A DNA stretch of 64,000 nt, from assembly GCA_949286415.1 (NCBI GenBank), contig CASEBV010000010.1:1-64000 (forward strand), read 5' to 3'. Position 1 is the first letter of the stretch. The number at the start of each line of letters is the position of its first letter. A model generated the notes under the pieces. It worked only from the letters and a program-made list of their open reading frames with translations, was not told where the DNA came from and searched no databases. The stretch is from an uncultured Bacteroidales bacterium (GTDB taxonomy: Bacteria; Bacteroidota; Bacteroidia; Bacteroidales; UBA932). The position numbers and the translations under genes are program-made. Below, one piece after another: positions 42,505 to 52,023 of this stretch.

Positions 42505-44163
42505 ATGAATACAAAATATGTCTTCGTTTCAGGCGGCGTGGCTTCTTCGCTGGGCAAAGGAATCATTTCGGCATCTCTGGCCAAGCTTCTCCAGGCAAGG
42601 GGACTCCGTGTAACCATCCAGAAATTCGACCCTTACATCAACATCGACCCCGGTACGCTCAACCCTTACGAGCACGGGGAGTGCTATGTCACCGAAGACG
42701 GGGCGGAGACAGACCTTGACCTCGGGCATTACGAGAGATTTCTCGGCGTGCATACCTCCAAGGCCAACAATGTCACCACAGGACGCATATATCATACGGT
42801 CATCAGCCGGGAGCGTGAGGGCGCGTATCTCGGGAAGACCGTGCAGATTGTACCCCATATCACTGATGAAATCAAGAGAAGGATGCTTCTTCTCGGCAAG
42901 ACAGGCAAATACGATGTCATCATCACTGAAATCGGCGGTACTGTCGGCGATATGGAATCCGAGCCGTTCATAGAGGCGGTCCGTCAGCTCCAGTGGGAAC
43001 TCCCTGAGGAGGACTGCGTGACAATACACCTTACCCTCGTGCCTTATCTCAGCGCTGCCAAGGAGCTCAAGACCAAGCCTACGCAGCACTCGGTGCAGAT
43101 GCTCCAGCAGAATGGTGTCCAGCCGGACATCATCGTGTGCCGCACCGAGCACAGGCTTACCCCGGAAATCCGCCGCAAGGTCGCCCTTTTCTGCAATGTC
43201 AAGCCGGGACATGTAATCGAATCAATGGACGCGGAATCCATTTATGCTGTTCCTCTCAACATGAAGGCCGAAAAGCTGGATCAGCTTGTCCTTGACCACT
43301 TCGGCATGACAGACCTTCCCGGACCGGACCTCACGGAGTGGAACAAGTTCCTTGACAAGCTTTTCCATCCGAAGACTCAGGTGGACATCGCCCTTGTGGG
43401 AAAATATGTGGAGCTTCAGGATGCTTACAAGTCCATACTTGAGTCTTTTGTGCATGCCGGTGCCGCCAATGAATGCAAGGTGAATGTGCACAGCATCCAT
43501 AGCGAATACCTCAATGAGGACAACGCGGAGGAAAAGCTCGGCAGCATGGACGGAATCCTTGTCGCCCCGGGATTTGGAGAAAGGGGGCTTGAGGGCAAGA
43601 TTGTCGCGATCAAATATGCGCGGGAACATAATGTGCCGTTCTTCGGCATCTGTCTGGGCATGCAGATGGCTGTCGTGGAATTTGCCAGGGATGTGCTCGG
43701 CCTCAAGGATGCCGTGTCGACTGAAGTCAATCCGGCCACCCCTGTTCCTATAATCGACCTCATGGAGGACCAGAAGAGCACGACAATAAAGGGCGGTACG
43801 ATGCGTCTGGGAGCATATGACTGCAGGCTTGAGAAAGATTCGCTTGCATATAGAATCTATGGCTCGGAGAAGATTTCCGAAAGGCACCGTCACAGGTATG
43901 AGTTCAACAATGAATATCTCCCGATGGTCGAGGCGGCAGGCATGAAGGCCACTGGCAGGAACCCGGAGACAGGGCTGGTGGAGATTGTTGAGATTCCGAC
44001 CCATCCTTTCTTCATCGGAGTGCAGTTTCATCCGGAGCTCAAGAGTACCCCGGAACATCCCCAGCCGATATTCGTTGCATTCGTAAAGGCATCCATGGAT
44101 TACCGCAAGGGGCATCCGTCCGGTATGGCCGAAGGTCATCCTGCTGACACCGACAAGAAATGA
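42505..44163 (+). CDS. pyrG: CTP synthase
   Basis: Converts UTP to CTP with glutamine. The synthetase domain (1-~270) opens with MNTKYVFVSGGVASSLGKGI and has KFDPYINIDPGTL and EIGGTVGDMES. The glutamine amidotransferase domain (~290-535) has the Cys of FFGICLGMQMAV and the His of the HPEL end region. At 552 residues it is full length. The glutaminyl cyclase gene starts on its ATGA end, so they are coupled. Confidence 0.97.
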   Translation: MNTKYVFVSGGVASSLGKGIISASLAKLLQARGLRVTIQKFDPYINIDPGTLNPYEHGECYVTEDGAETDLDLGHYERFLGVHTSKANNVTTGRIYHTVISREREGAYLGKTVQIVPHITDEIKRRMLLLGKTGKYDVIITEIGGTVGDMESEPFIEAVRQLQWELPEEDCVTIHLTLVPYLSAAKELKTKPTQHSVQMLQQNGVQPDIIVCRTEHRLTPEIRRKVALFCNVKPGHVIESMDAESIYAVPLNMKAEKLDQLVLDHFGMTDLPGPDLTEWNKFLDKLFHPKTQVDIALVGKYVELQDAYKSILESFVHAGAANECKVNVHSIHSEYLNEDNAEEKLGSMDGILVAPGFGERGLEGKIVAIKYAREHNVPFFGICLGMQMAVVEFARDVLGLKDAVSTEVNPATPVPIIDLMEDQKSTTIKGGTMRLGAYDCRLEKDSLAYRIYGSEKISERHRHRYEFNNEYLPMVEAAGMKATGRNPETGLVEIVEIPTHPFFIGVQFHPELKSTPEHPQPIFVAFVKASMDYRKGHPSGMAEGHPADTDKK

Positions 44164-44948
44164 CATCCGCAACAAAATACCTTCGGATGGCTGCCGTCTT
44201 CTTTCTGACGGCAGCCATTGTGTCTTTTATGCATCAGTCTCCGGCAGCCGCGGCAGTAAGAAGCTACAGGCTGAAGGTCGTGCATGAGTATCCGCATGAT
44301 ACCGGTTCATATACGCAGGGCCTCTTCATCCATGACGGCCAGATGTATGAGAGTACCGGCCAATACGGTTCGTCCACATTCAGAAAAGTTGACATTGACA
44401 GCGGGATGCCTCTCAGGAAACTGGATTTCAGCGGTAAATATTTCGTGGAGGGCTCATGCGTGCTCGGGGATGACCTGTATATCCTCACATGGACCAACCG
44501 CGTGGCATTCATCTATGACATAAGCACGTTGAAGTACAAGTCAACGAAATCCTACCCCCGCGAAGGCTGGGGGCTCACCACCGACGGTTCTTCTCTTATT
44601 GCCAGCGACGGTTCGGCGACTCTTTATTTCATGACTCCAGACCTTCAGGTCACACGCAGACTGACCGTCAGACTCTCCGGCCGTCCGATGCGCTTCCTCA
44701 ATGAACTTGAATATATTGACGGCATGATCTGGGCCAATGTCTATACCAGCGACCTCATCCTCATCATCAATCCGGACACCGGAAATGTAGAGGGCACAGT
44801 CGACTGTACCGGCCTGCTCCCGGATTCGCTCCGGAGCTCCTTGACTGATGTCCTCAACGGCATTGCCTATGACACCTCCACCGGCAGAATCTATCTTACC
44901 GGCAAGAATTGGCCGAGGCTCTACGAAGTGAAGCTGGAGGAGAAATAA
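44160..44948 (+). CDS. Glutaminyl-peptide cyclotransferase, plant-type
   Basis: The protein has a signal peptide (residues 1-~33) and a beta-propeller body with YPHDTGSYTQGLFIHDGQMYESTGQYGSST, REGWGLTTDGSSL and LNELEYIDGMIWANVYTSD. These match the plant-type glutaminyl cyclase family (PF05096), which forms N-terminal pyroglutamate on secreted proteins. In Bacteroidetes this protects exported proteins that begin with Gln. It overlaps pyrG (ATGA), an operon arrangement that is unusual but probably only positional. Confidence 0.88.
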   Translation: MTSATKYLRMAAVFFLTAAIVSFMHQSPAAAAVRSYRLKVVHEYPHDTGSYTQGLFIHDGQMYESTGQYGSSTFRKVDIDSGMPLRKLDFSGKYFVEGSCVLGDDLYILTWTNRVAFIYDISTLKYKSTKSYPREGWGLTTDGSSLIASDGSATLYFMTPDLQVTRRLTVRLSGRPMRFLNELEYIDGMIWANVYTSDLILIINPDTGNVEGTVDCTGLLPDSLRSSLTDVLNGIAYDTSTGRIYLTGKNWPRLYEVKLEEK

Positions 44949-45091
44949 TCTCAAAAAGATTTCAAGAAAAATTCAAAAAAGAGAAAAAATTTCAAAAAAG
45001 GAAAATATTTTAAAAAGAATCAGAAAAATCATATTCTCTGCCCTTGACAAACTATATGTCGTAATATACTTTAGCTGAAAATTTTTGTGCT

Positions 45092-46093
45092 ATGGGTTAT
45101 TATGTTGATATTGAGCAGACCGCAAGAAGGTATGTGGATATTCTTACGGATGCAGGCTTCAAGGCTGTGTTCGGGGATCAGAGAAACAAAGATGTGCTGA
45201 TTGACCTTCTTAACATAATTCTTCCTTATGACCGTAAGGTCAAGGATATTTCATATATGACTACGGAACTGCCGCAATTTTCTCCTTCCCGCAAGAATGT
45301 TCGCCTTGATTTGAGGTGTATGGGAGAAGACGGAACAGTCTTCATTGTGGAAGTGCAATGTTACCGGCAGTCTAACTTTTTCAAAAGGTGCGTCCTGTAT
45401 GCGGCAAAGGCCTATGATTCCGGCTCTGTCTCCGGCGACAGGCAGAAGTATGATTTGCCTCCGGTATATTTCATAGGTCTTCTTGCAGGAGACATGCAGG
45501 AATTTCAGGACAGGCAGGAGGATGATAAAGCTGACAAGGGCCCTGTGCTGGAATATACATTCAGAGAAAAAATCTCACATGCAGTTCCGGATGAAACAAT
45601 AATGATTATCTTTGTTGAAATCAACAGATTCAGGAAGGAACTGAATGAGTGTGCGACATTATTCGACAAATGGTGCTATTCCTTGAAACATATGGGTACA
45701 CTGAACAGTTTGCCTGAAGAATTGAGAATACAGGCGTTTGAGCGGCTTTTTGCTGCCTGCGAGATAGCCAAATTAAGTCCTGAAGTCAAACTTGCATACG
45801 AAAAGGATATGATTACTGAGCGTGACTATTACAATATCATTGAGACTGCCAGAGAAGAAGGCCTGGCCGCCGGTATTGAGGAGGGCATGAAAGAAGGCAT
45901 GGAAAAAGGTATGAAGGAGGGTATTGAAGCAGGCAGGGCGGAGGGCCTGGAAGCCGGTAAGAAGGCGGGTCTGGAAACTGGCCGCAGGGAGGCAATTGTC
46001 GATATGGCGAAGAAGATGAAAATGCAAGGCCTGGAGATTGAAGTTATCTGTGAGACAACAGGGCTTGCGAAGGAGGACATAGCGTCATTGTAA
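45092..46093 (+). CDS. Rpn-type PD-(D/E)XK nuclease (recombination-promoting family)
   Basis: The N-terminal ~210 residues match the Rpn/transposase_31 family: TDAGFKAVFGDQRNKDVLIDLLN, RLDLRCMGEDGTVFIVEVQCYRQSNF (the D...ExQ nuclease core) and FKRCVLYAAKAYDSG. After the core come two helical regions, then a ~60-residue tail of repeated EG/AG units (GLAAGIEEGMKEGMEKG...) that is typical of this family and forms a long helix. Rpn proteins are DNA nucleases of accessory regions. It converges with the next gene, overlapping by 9 bases. Confidence 0.87.
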   Translation: MGYYVDIEQTARRYVDILTDAGFKAVFGDQRNKDVLIDLLNIILPYDRKVKDISYMTTELPQFSPSRKNVRLDLRCMGEDGTVFIVEVQCYRQSNFFKRCVLYAAKAYDSGSVSGDRQKYDLPPVYFIGLLAGDMQEFQDRQEDDKADKGPVLEYTFREKISHAVPDETIMIIFVEINRFRKELNECATLFDKWCYSLKHMGTLNSLPEELRIQAFERLFAACEIAKLSPEVKLAYEKDMITERDYYNIIETAREEGLAAGIEEGMKEGMEKGMKEGIEAGRAEGLEAGKKAGLETGRREAIVDMAKKMKMQGLEIEVICETTGLAKEDIASL

Positions 46094-46975
46094 TCCTTCA
46101 TTTTCTTCTCCATTTTTCTCCTTTTCTTCATAGGCTTTGCGCAGTTCGTCCGAAGGAAAATCCCTCAACAGTTTTTGGGCGCAGTAATCTCTGCATGCGG
46201 CGAAGATTTCAGCATTGTACCTGTCCCGTATGGTCGTGTCCGGGAATGCTTCGGATGTTCTTCTGTCCACAAGATTTTTGATGTCCGTAAATACTGTCTT
46301 CAGATACTCTGCATTGACAAACTGATAATAGTCAATGATGTCCATGCTGCCATAGTGTCCCATGATTTCGGAACATTGTTCTTGGGCAAAATTATGGCAT
46401 TCATCAAGTATGGCATCGTATTTTATCTGGAGTGAGTCCCTGAGGGTAATGAGGACAGTATCAGCATCCGATACAATGACAAGTGTGTCTTTGGCGGCGG
46501 ATCCCCTGTCTGAGCTTTTGTTTTCCGGGCTCTTCAGAAAGAAGATTATGACAGCGGCTATGACAGCTACGGCTGCAGCTGAAATATAAATGCCGGCTTT
46601 TCTGCTAAATGAATTTGAATCCGAGGATGCATTATTCTGGACATCCTCCTCGTGATAATCTTCATTATTTCTGTCCTCTGCAGCAGGTTCTGCAGCCGGA
46701 ATTTCTCCATATTTTTCACAGAAGTCACTCCATCCGGCATATCCGACATATCGGGAAAGTATGGAAAGTGTACTGGTCCGGGGAACAGTCGGTCTCTTTA
46801 TATATTTGTAAAGACGCTTAATGGTGGTCCCGCTGACCTGTTCCCCGGTTATGCGCTGTATGTCCAGGGAAAGACTGTCATAGTCGGAACCTGAATCCAG
46901 TGTCTTCCCGAATTTTGTCCGTACGGCTTCCAGCAGCAGGCTTACTTTGTCCTTTTCAAGAGTGTTCTCGCTCAT
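46085..46975 (-). CDS. Single-span membrane protein with N-terminal helical domain
   Basis: Start MSENTLEKDKVSLLLEAVRT at 46975 gives 296 residues; further in-frame codons upstream do not look coding. Residues 1-~85 are a helical domain (KTLDSGSDYDSLSLDIQRI, ...GTTIKRLYKYI, GYAGWSDFC) recalling DNA-binding-like N-terminal domains of Bacteroidetes membrane regulators. One membrane segment (ISAAAVAVIAAVIIFFLKS) follows an Asn/Asp-rich linker, and the C-terminus (~160-290) is an extracytoplasmic helical domain. No firm family is known. Confidence 0.7.
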   Translation of the reverse strand: MSENTLEKDKVSLLLEAVRTKFGKTLDSGSDYDSLSLDIQRITGEQVSGTTIKRLYKYIKRPTVPRTSTLSILSRYVGYAGWSDFCEKYGEIPAAEPAAEDRNNEDYHEEDVQNNASSDSNSFSRKAGIYISAAAVAVIAAVIIFFLKSPENKSSDRGSAAKDTLVIVSDADTVLITLRDSLQIKYDAILDECHNFAQEQCSEIMGHYGSMDIIDYYQFVNAEYLKTVFTDIKNLVDRRTSEAFPDTTIRDRYNAEIFAACRDYCAQKLLRDFPSDELRKAYEEKEKNGEENEGLQ

Positions 46976-47230
46976 TTTATATATCCGCTTATATATCCGC
47001 GATATTTTTCGTTGCAAAAATAGGATTTTTTCTAAAATGGCATGAAATGGCACGAAATGGAATTTGCATCTGCATGACTTTGGACTATATTCGCAAGTGG
47101 ATTTCAGAGAGAAATTCTGACAGCAAAAAATCGCAGTCTGCGCTGTTGCTTGTATACGAATAAGTATTAACTTTGTGCAATCCCGAGGAAAGGCGTTCCT
47201 TTCCTGCGGATAAATAAAGAAAATGCTTGA

Positions 47231-47430
47231 TGCGAATCTTCGGATTCCCTTTGAAGACAAAACCGCCAATTTTGTTCGGCAGACGGCATGGCCGGAAGCC
47301 ATAATAGAGGAAGGGATAATGAGATTGGTCGCGTATACCTGCAAAGGTGCGGACTGCTTTTATCTGTATCTCTAAGCGGCGCTTGGCGGTGCCTGTCTTC
47401 TTACAGATGACGCGGTGCCGCACTTTTTAA
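47231..47430. repeat. ~200-bp direct repeat, copy A
   Basis: Starts GAATCTTCGGATTCCCTTT and shares ACAAAACCGCCAATTTTGTT, GTATACCTGCAAAGGTGCGG, TCTGTATCTCTA and GCGCTTGGCGGTGCCTGTC with copy B at 47627. Overall identity looks around 75%. An open frame on the minus strand crosses it but has no recognisable product. Confidence 0.65.
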
Positions 47431-47626
47431 TTTCTGCGTATTCGTCCGGGTTCACAGCCCGGAAGCAGGGCAGGGAGATTCAGTATAATCTTAAAGGAGA
47501 AAGACTATAAAAATGACATATACTCAAAACAAATCCAGTCCGCATCTTTGCACTTTCGTGCAGAATTTTTAACTTTGGAACGGCTTTGAAGACAAAGCCG
47601 CAAAAGTGAAAATACTGTACCAGAAT

Positions 47627-47830
47627 CTTCGGATTCCCTTTTACGACAAAACCGCCAATTTTGTTTGACCGTCGCGGCTCCGGCCGCGCAGTCATAGTAG
47701 AGAAGGGGATAAAGAAGTACTGTTCGTATACCTGCAAAGGTGCGGACTGCTTGTTTATCTGTATCTCTATGAGGCGCTTGGCGGTGCCTGTCGTAATACG
47801 GAAAACGGCAGGGCCGCACTTTTTTTGTGA
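47627..47830. repeat. ~200-bp direct repeat, copy B
   Basis: Partner of 47231-47430 with the same internal landmarks in the same order and orientation. Copy B ends 43 bases before the 703-aa gene, so it probably contains that gene's promoter region. Confidence 0.65.
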
Positions 47831-47872
47831 CCGGCAAATATTATACGGCGATTTTGAACCACATAATTATAT

Positions 47873-49984
47873 ATGAGTACAGAGAAAATATATTCCAAAA
47901 TCAAGGAGACCGCCGATAATCTCGGAAAGCATGGCGCATGTTATACGAGGGCGGACTTGGCTTACGAACTCCGGGAATTCGGAATAAAAGAAGATTCCAT
48001 TGAAATCAGCAGGCTGATTTATGATGCCTGGCTGCATTTCCGGAAATATGCCCCGATCAGGAATGCCTTTCTGACCAATGACCGCAGGCAGTCGGTAGTG
48101 GATGCATATTCTGCTGCTTTTGAGTGCGATGAGGATCCTGAAAAGGCGTTGAATACAGTCAGAGAGCATCTGAAAAGAAGTGAGGAAGCATTGTCTCGGG
48201 CAAGAATCAATATCAACAGGCGCATTGCTCCGGGAAAGTCAGACAATTCCGACATTATTTCCACAATAACGGGAACAGGAGCTGCGGCTAATGTCCGCAA
48301 AAGTGCAGAAAAAGCATTTGATATCTATACAAAAATGGTTTCCGGCTACGAAGAAGCAAAGACTGATGTCAGGGCATCGATGTCTGACTTCGTGTTCATC
48401 AGGGAGAAAGTGAGAGAAGTCTTCAATACCTGGTCGCTTGCCCTTGTTGACATATTCGGTGACTCGGTAAAGGTCATTGACCCCAGATTGTTTGACTATG
48501 ACAGTGTGGAATGGCTTGACGTGAAGGGTATGCTTGAGGCTGTTCGGCTTGAATACGATTCCATTTCCAGTTCCTGTGCCGCCATAATCGGGGAGATAAC
48601 GGACAGTTTTTCTGCAACATTGAAAAGTTCGGCATCCCTATACCGCAGTACAGGAAACAGAAGCTCCGGCCTTGTTCTGGCGGGTCTCAATATGCTGGGC
48701 CATTATATGGATGTTTCCTCCAAGACGACAGTGCTCAGACAGGAACTGGTCAAGTTTACCGACAAGATAAAGAAAGATGCTGTCACGATAAAAACTGACA
48801 TGAGCCGGCTCTTCGTGATATACAGGACATTGAATGAATTGTACATTCCGAAGGCGGAGGCTTTTTTCAAGTACGCGGACAAAGTGCTTGCCCCGGAGTT
48901 TGACAGGCTCGTCGCAAGCCTTTATTCCACTCCGGAACTGCAGGCGGCGAAAAGGTCAAGGGACGCCATGCTTGAAGAATACAAGAACCTGCAGCAGAAA
49001 ATCATTGATGAACAGTTCAATGTCGATGTATATACGGCAAGTATTGAGGCAAACGGGAAGTTGCTGGAGGCGAATGCCAAAAGTTACCGGGAGGCAAAGG
49101 CTTGCAAGCCGTCAAAGCCTTCAGCCTTGGCGAATATCCTGACTTTCGGTTCCGCTGAAAAGAGATTCAGCAGGGACCTGACCGAATGGCATGAGGCATA
49201 CGCATATTCCATCAAGTATTATGAAGACCTGAAGACTGACCTTCAGGCAGACAAGGAAGAACTTGAGAAGATGACCGGCTGTCTTGTCTCGGACAAGGCA
49301 ATGGCCGAAAAGCTCAGGGCAAGACTGAACGGCGCTTCTGCCGAGATACGGAAGTCCGCCAAGGCTTCAGATGAAATCAAACTGAAGGTCGCATCATCTC
49401 TCAGGGACATAGTTCTGCTTCTTAAGACAGCAAAGGAAATAATGTCAAGCGGACTGGACGAAAGACATATCAAGGCTGTAAAGGCTGCAGATTATACTCC
49501 TGCATCATTGACTCCGGAAACAGAAAACTCTATCAGGGCATTTTCTGATGTCTTGAGAGAAAACATCACCGTCGGGGCGGATGAGTTCGGGGACGAGTAT
49601 CAGGATGATGAAGGGAACATTGTCAGGACGGGATTTTCTGAAGCAGACAGTCAAACTGCGGCAGCCGCTGCAAATGAACTTGTCCAGAAAACGGCAGGAC
49701 TCTTCGAGGAATACATCAGGCTTCAGGAACTGAAAAGGCAAAGTGAAATAAGCACCGCCGAGTACGAAAGGCAGCTTTCTTCATTGCGGGATGCGTTCCG
49801 GAAGGACATGTCATCCATAACCGGCCGAGGCGACATCTTGAGGGAAAGTCTCCGGAAAATTCATCTGGCTGCATCGGCAGAAGAATTGAAAGAAGGCCTG
49901 AAATCCCTGTCTGAAGGCAAATATGAGATTTCAGAGCACGATATGGAAGAATTTATCAACGGAAATAAGGATTTGACGATATGA
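47873..49984 (+). CDS. Large coiled-coil protein of unknown function
   Basis: The 703 residues are rich in Glu, Lys, Ala and Ser, and long stretches are predicted helical or coiled-coil, for example around residues 370-400 and 460-510. The N-terminal ~75 residues are a globular domain with ELREFGIKEDSIEISRLIYDAWL. A small acidic insert (DEFGDEYQDDEG) occurs near residue 570. No signal peptide or clear membrane segment is seen. It overlaps the DUF4112 gene by 4 bases, heading a chain of membrane-protein genes, so it may be a cytoplasmic scaffold for a membrane complex. Confidence 0.75.
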   Translation: MSTEKIYSKIKETADNLGKHGACYTRADLAYELREFGIKEDSIEISRLIYDAWLHFRKYAPIRNAFLTNDRRQSVVDAYSAAFECDEDPEKALNTVREHLKRSEEALSRARININRRIAPGKSDNSDIISTITGTGAAANVRKSAEKAFDIYTKMVSGYEEAKTDVRASMSDFVFIREKVREVFNTWSLALVDIFGDSVKVIDPRLFDYDSVEWLDVKGMLEAVRLEYDSISSSCAAIIGEITDSFSATLKSSASLYRSTGNRSSGLVLAGLNMLGHYMDVSSKTTVLRQELVKFTDKIKKDAVTIKTDMSRLFVIYRTLNELYIPKAEAFFKYADKVLAPEFDRLVASLYSTPELQAAKRSRDAMLEEYKNLQQKIIDEQFNVDVYTASIEANGKLLEANAKSYREAKACKPSKPSALANILTFGSAEKRFSRDLTEWHEAYAYSIKYYEDLKTDLQADKEELEKMTGCLVSDKAMAEKLRARLNGASAEIRKSAKASDEIKLKVASSLRDIVLLLKTAKEIMSSGLDERHIKAVKAADYTPASLTPETENSIRAFSDVLRENITVGADEFGDEYQDDEGNIVRTGFSEADSQTAAAAANELVQKTAGLFEEYIRLQELKRQSEISTAEYERQLSSLRDAFRKDMSSITGRGDILRESLRKIHLAASAEELKEGLKSLSEGKYEISEHDMEEFINGNKDLTI

Positions 49985-50562
49985 CAGAGTATACAAGTTC
50001 AAGAAAAAGGAAAATTCAGGATGACCTCGGTATCAATGATGCTCAGGAACAGTCTCAGCTTGAAAAGGCCAAGGCCAAAGAAGAGGAGCGCAGGCTCAGG
50101 AAAGCCATGCGTCAAGCGGAAATTGAATCATCAGCGTCATACCGCATGACAAAATGGATAGCCAACACCATGGACAAATATTTTCTGGACCCGATACTCG
50201 GTTTTGTCCCTGGCTTCGGAGACACCCTGACATCACTGATGTGTCTGCCGTCCATCTATGTCAGCCTTTTCAAGGTGAAGTCAATACCTCTGACTCTTGC
50301 AGTCATTTTCAATATTCTGAAAGATGCGCTCATCGGGATGATTCCGTTCTGGATAGGCACTATATGCGATTTCTTCAACCGCTGCTATCTGCAGAACATG
50401 CGCCTGATAGTAGGTTATGTGGAAGATGACAAATCCATCATAGATGAAGTGAACAGGAAATCAGTGTGGATGGCAATCCTGATAGTGATTTTCTGTTTCC
50501 TCATCTATCTGATGGTTCTCCTCGTCAGGAAAGTCGTCGAATGGGTCGGCAGCTGGTTCTGA
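49981..50562 (+). CDS. DUF4112 membrane protein
   Basis: The 193-residue protein contains the DUF4112 signature YFLDPILGFVPGFGDTLTSLM and IFNILKDALIGMIPFWIGTICDFFNRCYLQN. An upstream charged N-terminus and a C-terminal membrane segment (WMAILIVIFCFLIYLMVLLV) complete it. DUF4112 proteins are membrane proteins of unknown function. It overlaps the coiled-coil gene at ATGA and precedes two more membrane-protein genes, all on the plus strand with small gaps. Confidence 0.88.
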   Translation: MTEYTSSRKRKIQDDLGINDAQEQSQLEKAKAKEEERRLRKAMRQAEIESSASYRMTKWIANTMDKYFLDPILGFVPGFGDTLTSLMCLPSIYVSLFKVKSIPLTLAVIFNILKDALIGMIPFWIGTICDFFNRCYLQNMRLIVGYVEDDKSIIDEVNRKSVWMAILIVIFCFLIYLMVLLVRKVVEWVGSWF

Positions 50563-50592
50563 TTGTTCTTGGTATGCTAAAAGTATTGTAAT

Positions 50593-51126
50593 ATGAAAAC
50601 CTTTGTTTCTTGGCTCATTGCCAATTTTGAGACAGTGGCGACAATCGTGCTGAGTCTTGTTTTCTGTCTGCTGATATTTCGCGGAACCGACTGGGCAGCA
50701 GGAGAAGACAGGAACTTCTGCATCGGTCTTGTCGTCAGCATGATTCTCCTTATGGCCGTACCATCGCTGTTTACTGCAAAAAGTTTTGGCGTCACATTGG
50801 TGTTTTTCATATTGATTATCGGTGGGCTGATTTACACAGCATTGAATCTGTCCGTCATAAAACCGGAAGCACAGATATACTCTATCGCAGTCAAACTATT
50901 GATTTCCAGTGTTCCGGCATTTATCCTTGCCATCCCTGTCGGGGTATTCACGGCGAAAAACATGGATGAAGTGGTTTCTTTGAGAATGCTTTATGTAAAC
51001 AGCAATGTGGACATGTTTGAGATGACACTCAAATATACTCTCAACCGTTTTATGACAGCATTCATATACCTTGTCTGGGCAGGTTTCTGGACAGCGGTGT
51101 ACCTGACGGTAAAGCAAGGGTTGTGA
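50593..51126 (+). CDS. Hypothetical polytopic membrane protein
   Basis: A 177-residue protein with about five hydrophobic segments (near residues 8-28, 38-58, 63-85, 100-120 and 150-172). No family is recognised. It starts 30 bases after the DUF4112 gene and is followed at 22 bases by another membrane protein gene, consistent with one transcription unit. Confidence 0.7.
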   Translation: MKTFVSWLIANFETVATIVLSLVFCLLIFRGTDWAAGEDRNFCIGLVVSMILLMAVPSLFTAKSFGVTLVFFILIIGGLIYTALNLSVIKPEAQIYSIAVKLLISSVPAFILAIPVGVFTAKNMDEVVSLRMLYVNSNVDMFEMTLKYTLNRFMTAFIYLVWAGFWTAVYLTVKQGL

Positions 51127-51148
51127 GGATGATGAATTTTGTATAACA

Positions 51149-51823
51149 ATGAAAGACATAGTTTCTAAATTCTCTCTTTATGACATTTTGGCGATGATTG
51201 TTCCGGGAGGAGCAATTCTTGTGGCTATTGCACTGATGATTAATAATTTGTTGATTATAAATACGAATATAATAGAAAAGCCTCTTTTTTGGATTGTCGG
51301 TCTGACTGGAGCATACCTTGTGGGTCTGCTTAATCATACATTCACTTCTGTAGTGTGGGGTAAGTTCAGGAATAATGAATTGATGATAAAATCATCATTG
51401 AAAAATGCCAAGAGTTATTTACCTGAGAATGGCAGGGTTGGCAAGTTGACAAGTGCAATTGATCTTTCTAATACAGATAAGATTAAAATAATAAACTGTA
51501 TATGGTTGATGAAATCAGTGATAATCGCATACCTGATTTTCAGCACTGTGATGCTTGCTGTGTATTGTACATGTCACAAATGTGAAAGTAGAGATATCGC
51601 TTTAATAATTACAATTCCATTTATAGCAATTTTAATCTGTGTTATAGTTGAATTGATTTATACATTAGAGGGTGGAAAAACTTCTGATCCGGATGTAATA
51701 CAAAAATACTATTCGGCATATTATTTCGTGGCGAAGCATAAATATAGTGATGACATTTCTATTATTGAAGGGCAAATCGCTTTCTTGCAAAGTATGGTTT
51801 TACCGTTTTTTGTCGTCAGATGA
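51149..51823 (+). CDS. Hypothetical membrane protein
   Basis: The 224-residue product has two hydrophobic segments near the N-terminus (residues ~12-32 and ~46-68) and two more around 115-160, with a Cys-containing stretch between (YCTCHKCESR). The codons are noticeably AT-richer than the preceding genes, and this continues to about 54.4 kb, hinting that this part was acquired separately. A 55-aa gene starts on its ATGA. Confidence 0.68.
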   Translation: MKDIVSKFSLYDILAMIVPGGAILVAIALMINNLLIINTNIIEKPLFWIVGLTGAYLVGLLNHTFTSVVWGKFRNNELMIKSSLKNAKSYLPENGRVGKLTSAIDLSNTDKIKIINCIWLMKSVIIAYLIFSTVMLAVYCTCHKCESRDIALIITIPFIAILICVIVELIYTLEGGKTSDPDVIQKYYSAYYFVAKHKYSDDISIIEGQIAFLQSMVLPFFVVR

Positions 51824-51987
51824 AAATCTATCGCCGTGTTTGGGAGGATTATGAATACTTACACAAATGTAATGAAGATTCTAACTGTCGTAACATTCCA
51901 AATAATAAAGAGATTGCGATAACTAATTCACAGATAGATACCGTTATGTCATCGGATAGCATTAAGTGTAAACAACATAAAGACTGA
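51820..51987 (+). CDS. 55-aa small protein
   Basis: A complete frame starting on the ATGA overlap with the membrane protein gene encodes MKIYRRVWEDYEYLHKCNED, then a polar Asn/Ser-rich tail ending KCKQHKD. It has two Cys near residues 17 and 23. No homology can be claimed. The overlap supports translation. Confidence 0.5.
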   Translation: MKIYRRVWEDYEYLHKCNEDSNCRNIPNNKEIAITNSQIDTVMSSDSIKCKQHKD

Positions 51988-52023
51988 ATATTTTTTACTT
52001 GACACTAATAAATCATAATAGAA

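Larger units (their letters stand above)
46976..47872. other. Gene-less ~900-bp region with two ~200-bp direct repeats
   Basis: No intact gene is seen. Two related blocks (47231-47430 and 47627-47830) make up much of it. Between them lies an unrelated AT-rich stretch with CATCTTTGCAC-like sequences near 47540. Confidence 0.5.

Noticed and set aside
46976..47344. N-terminal extension of the 46085 gene
   Set aside because: The extra 120 codons run across a direct repeat and lack coding character; the start at 46975 begins a clean domain.
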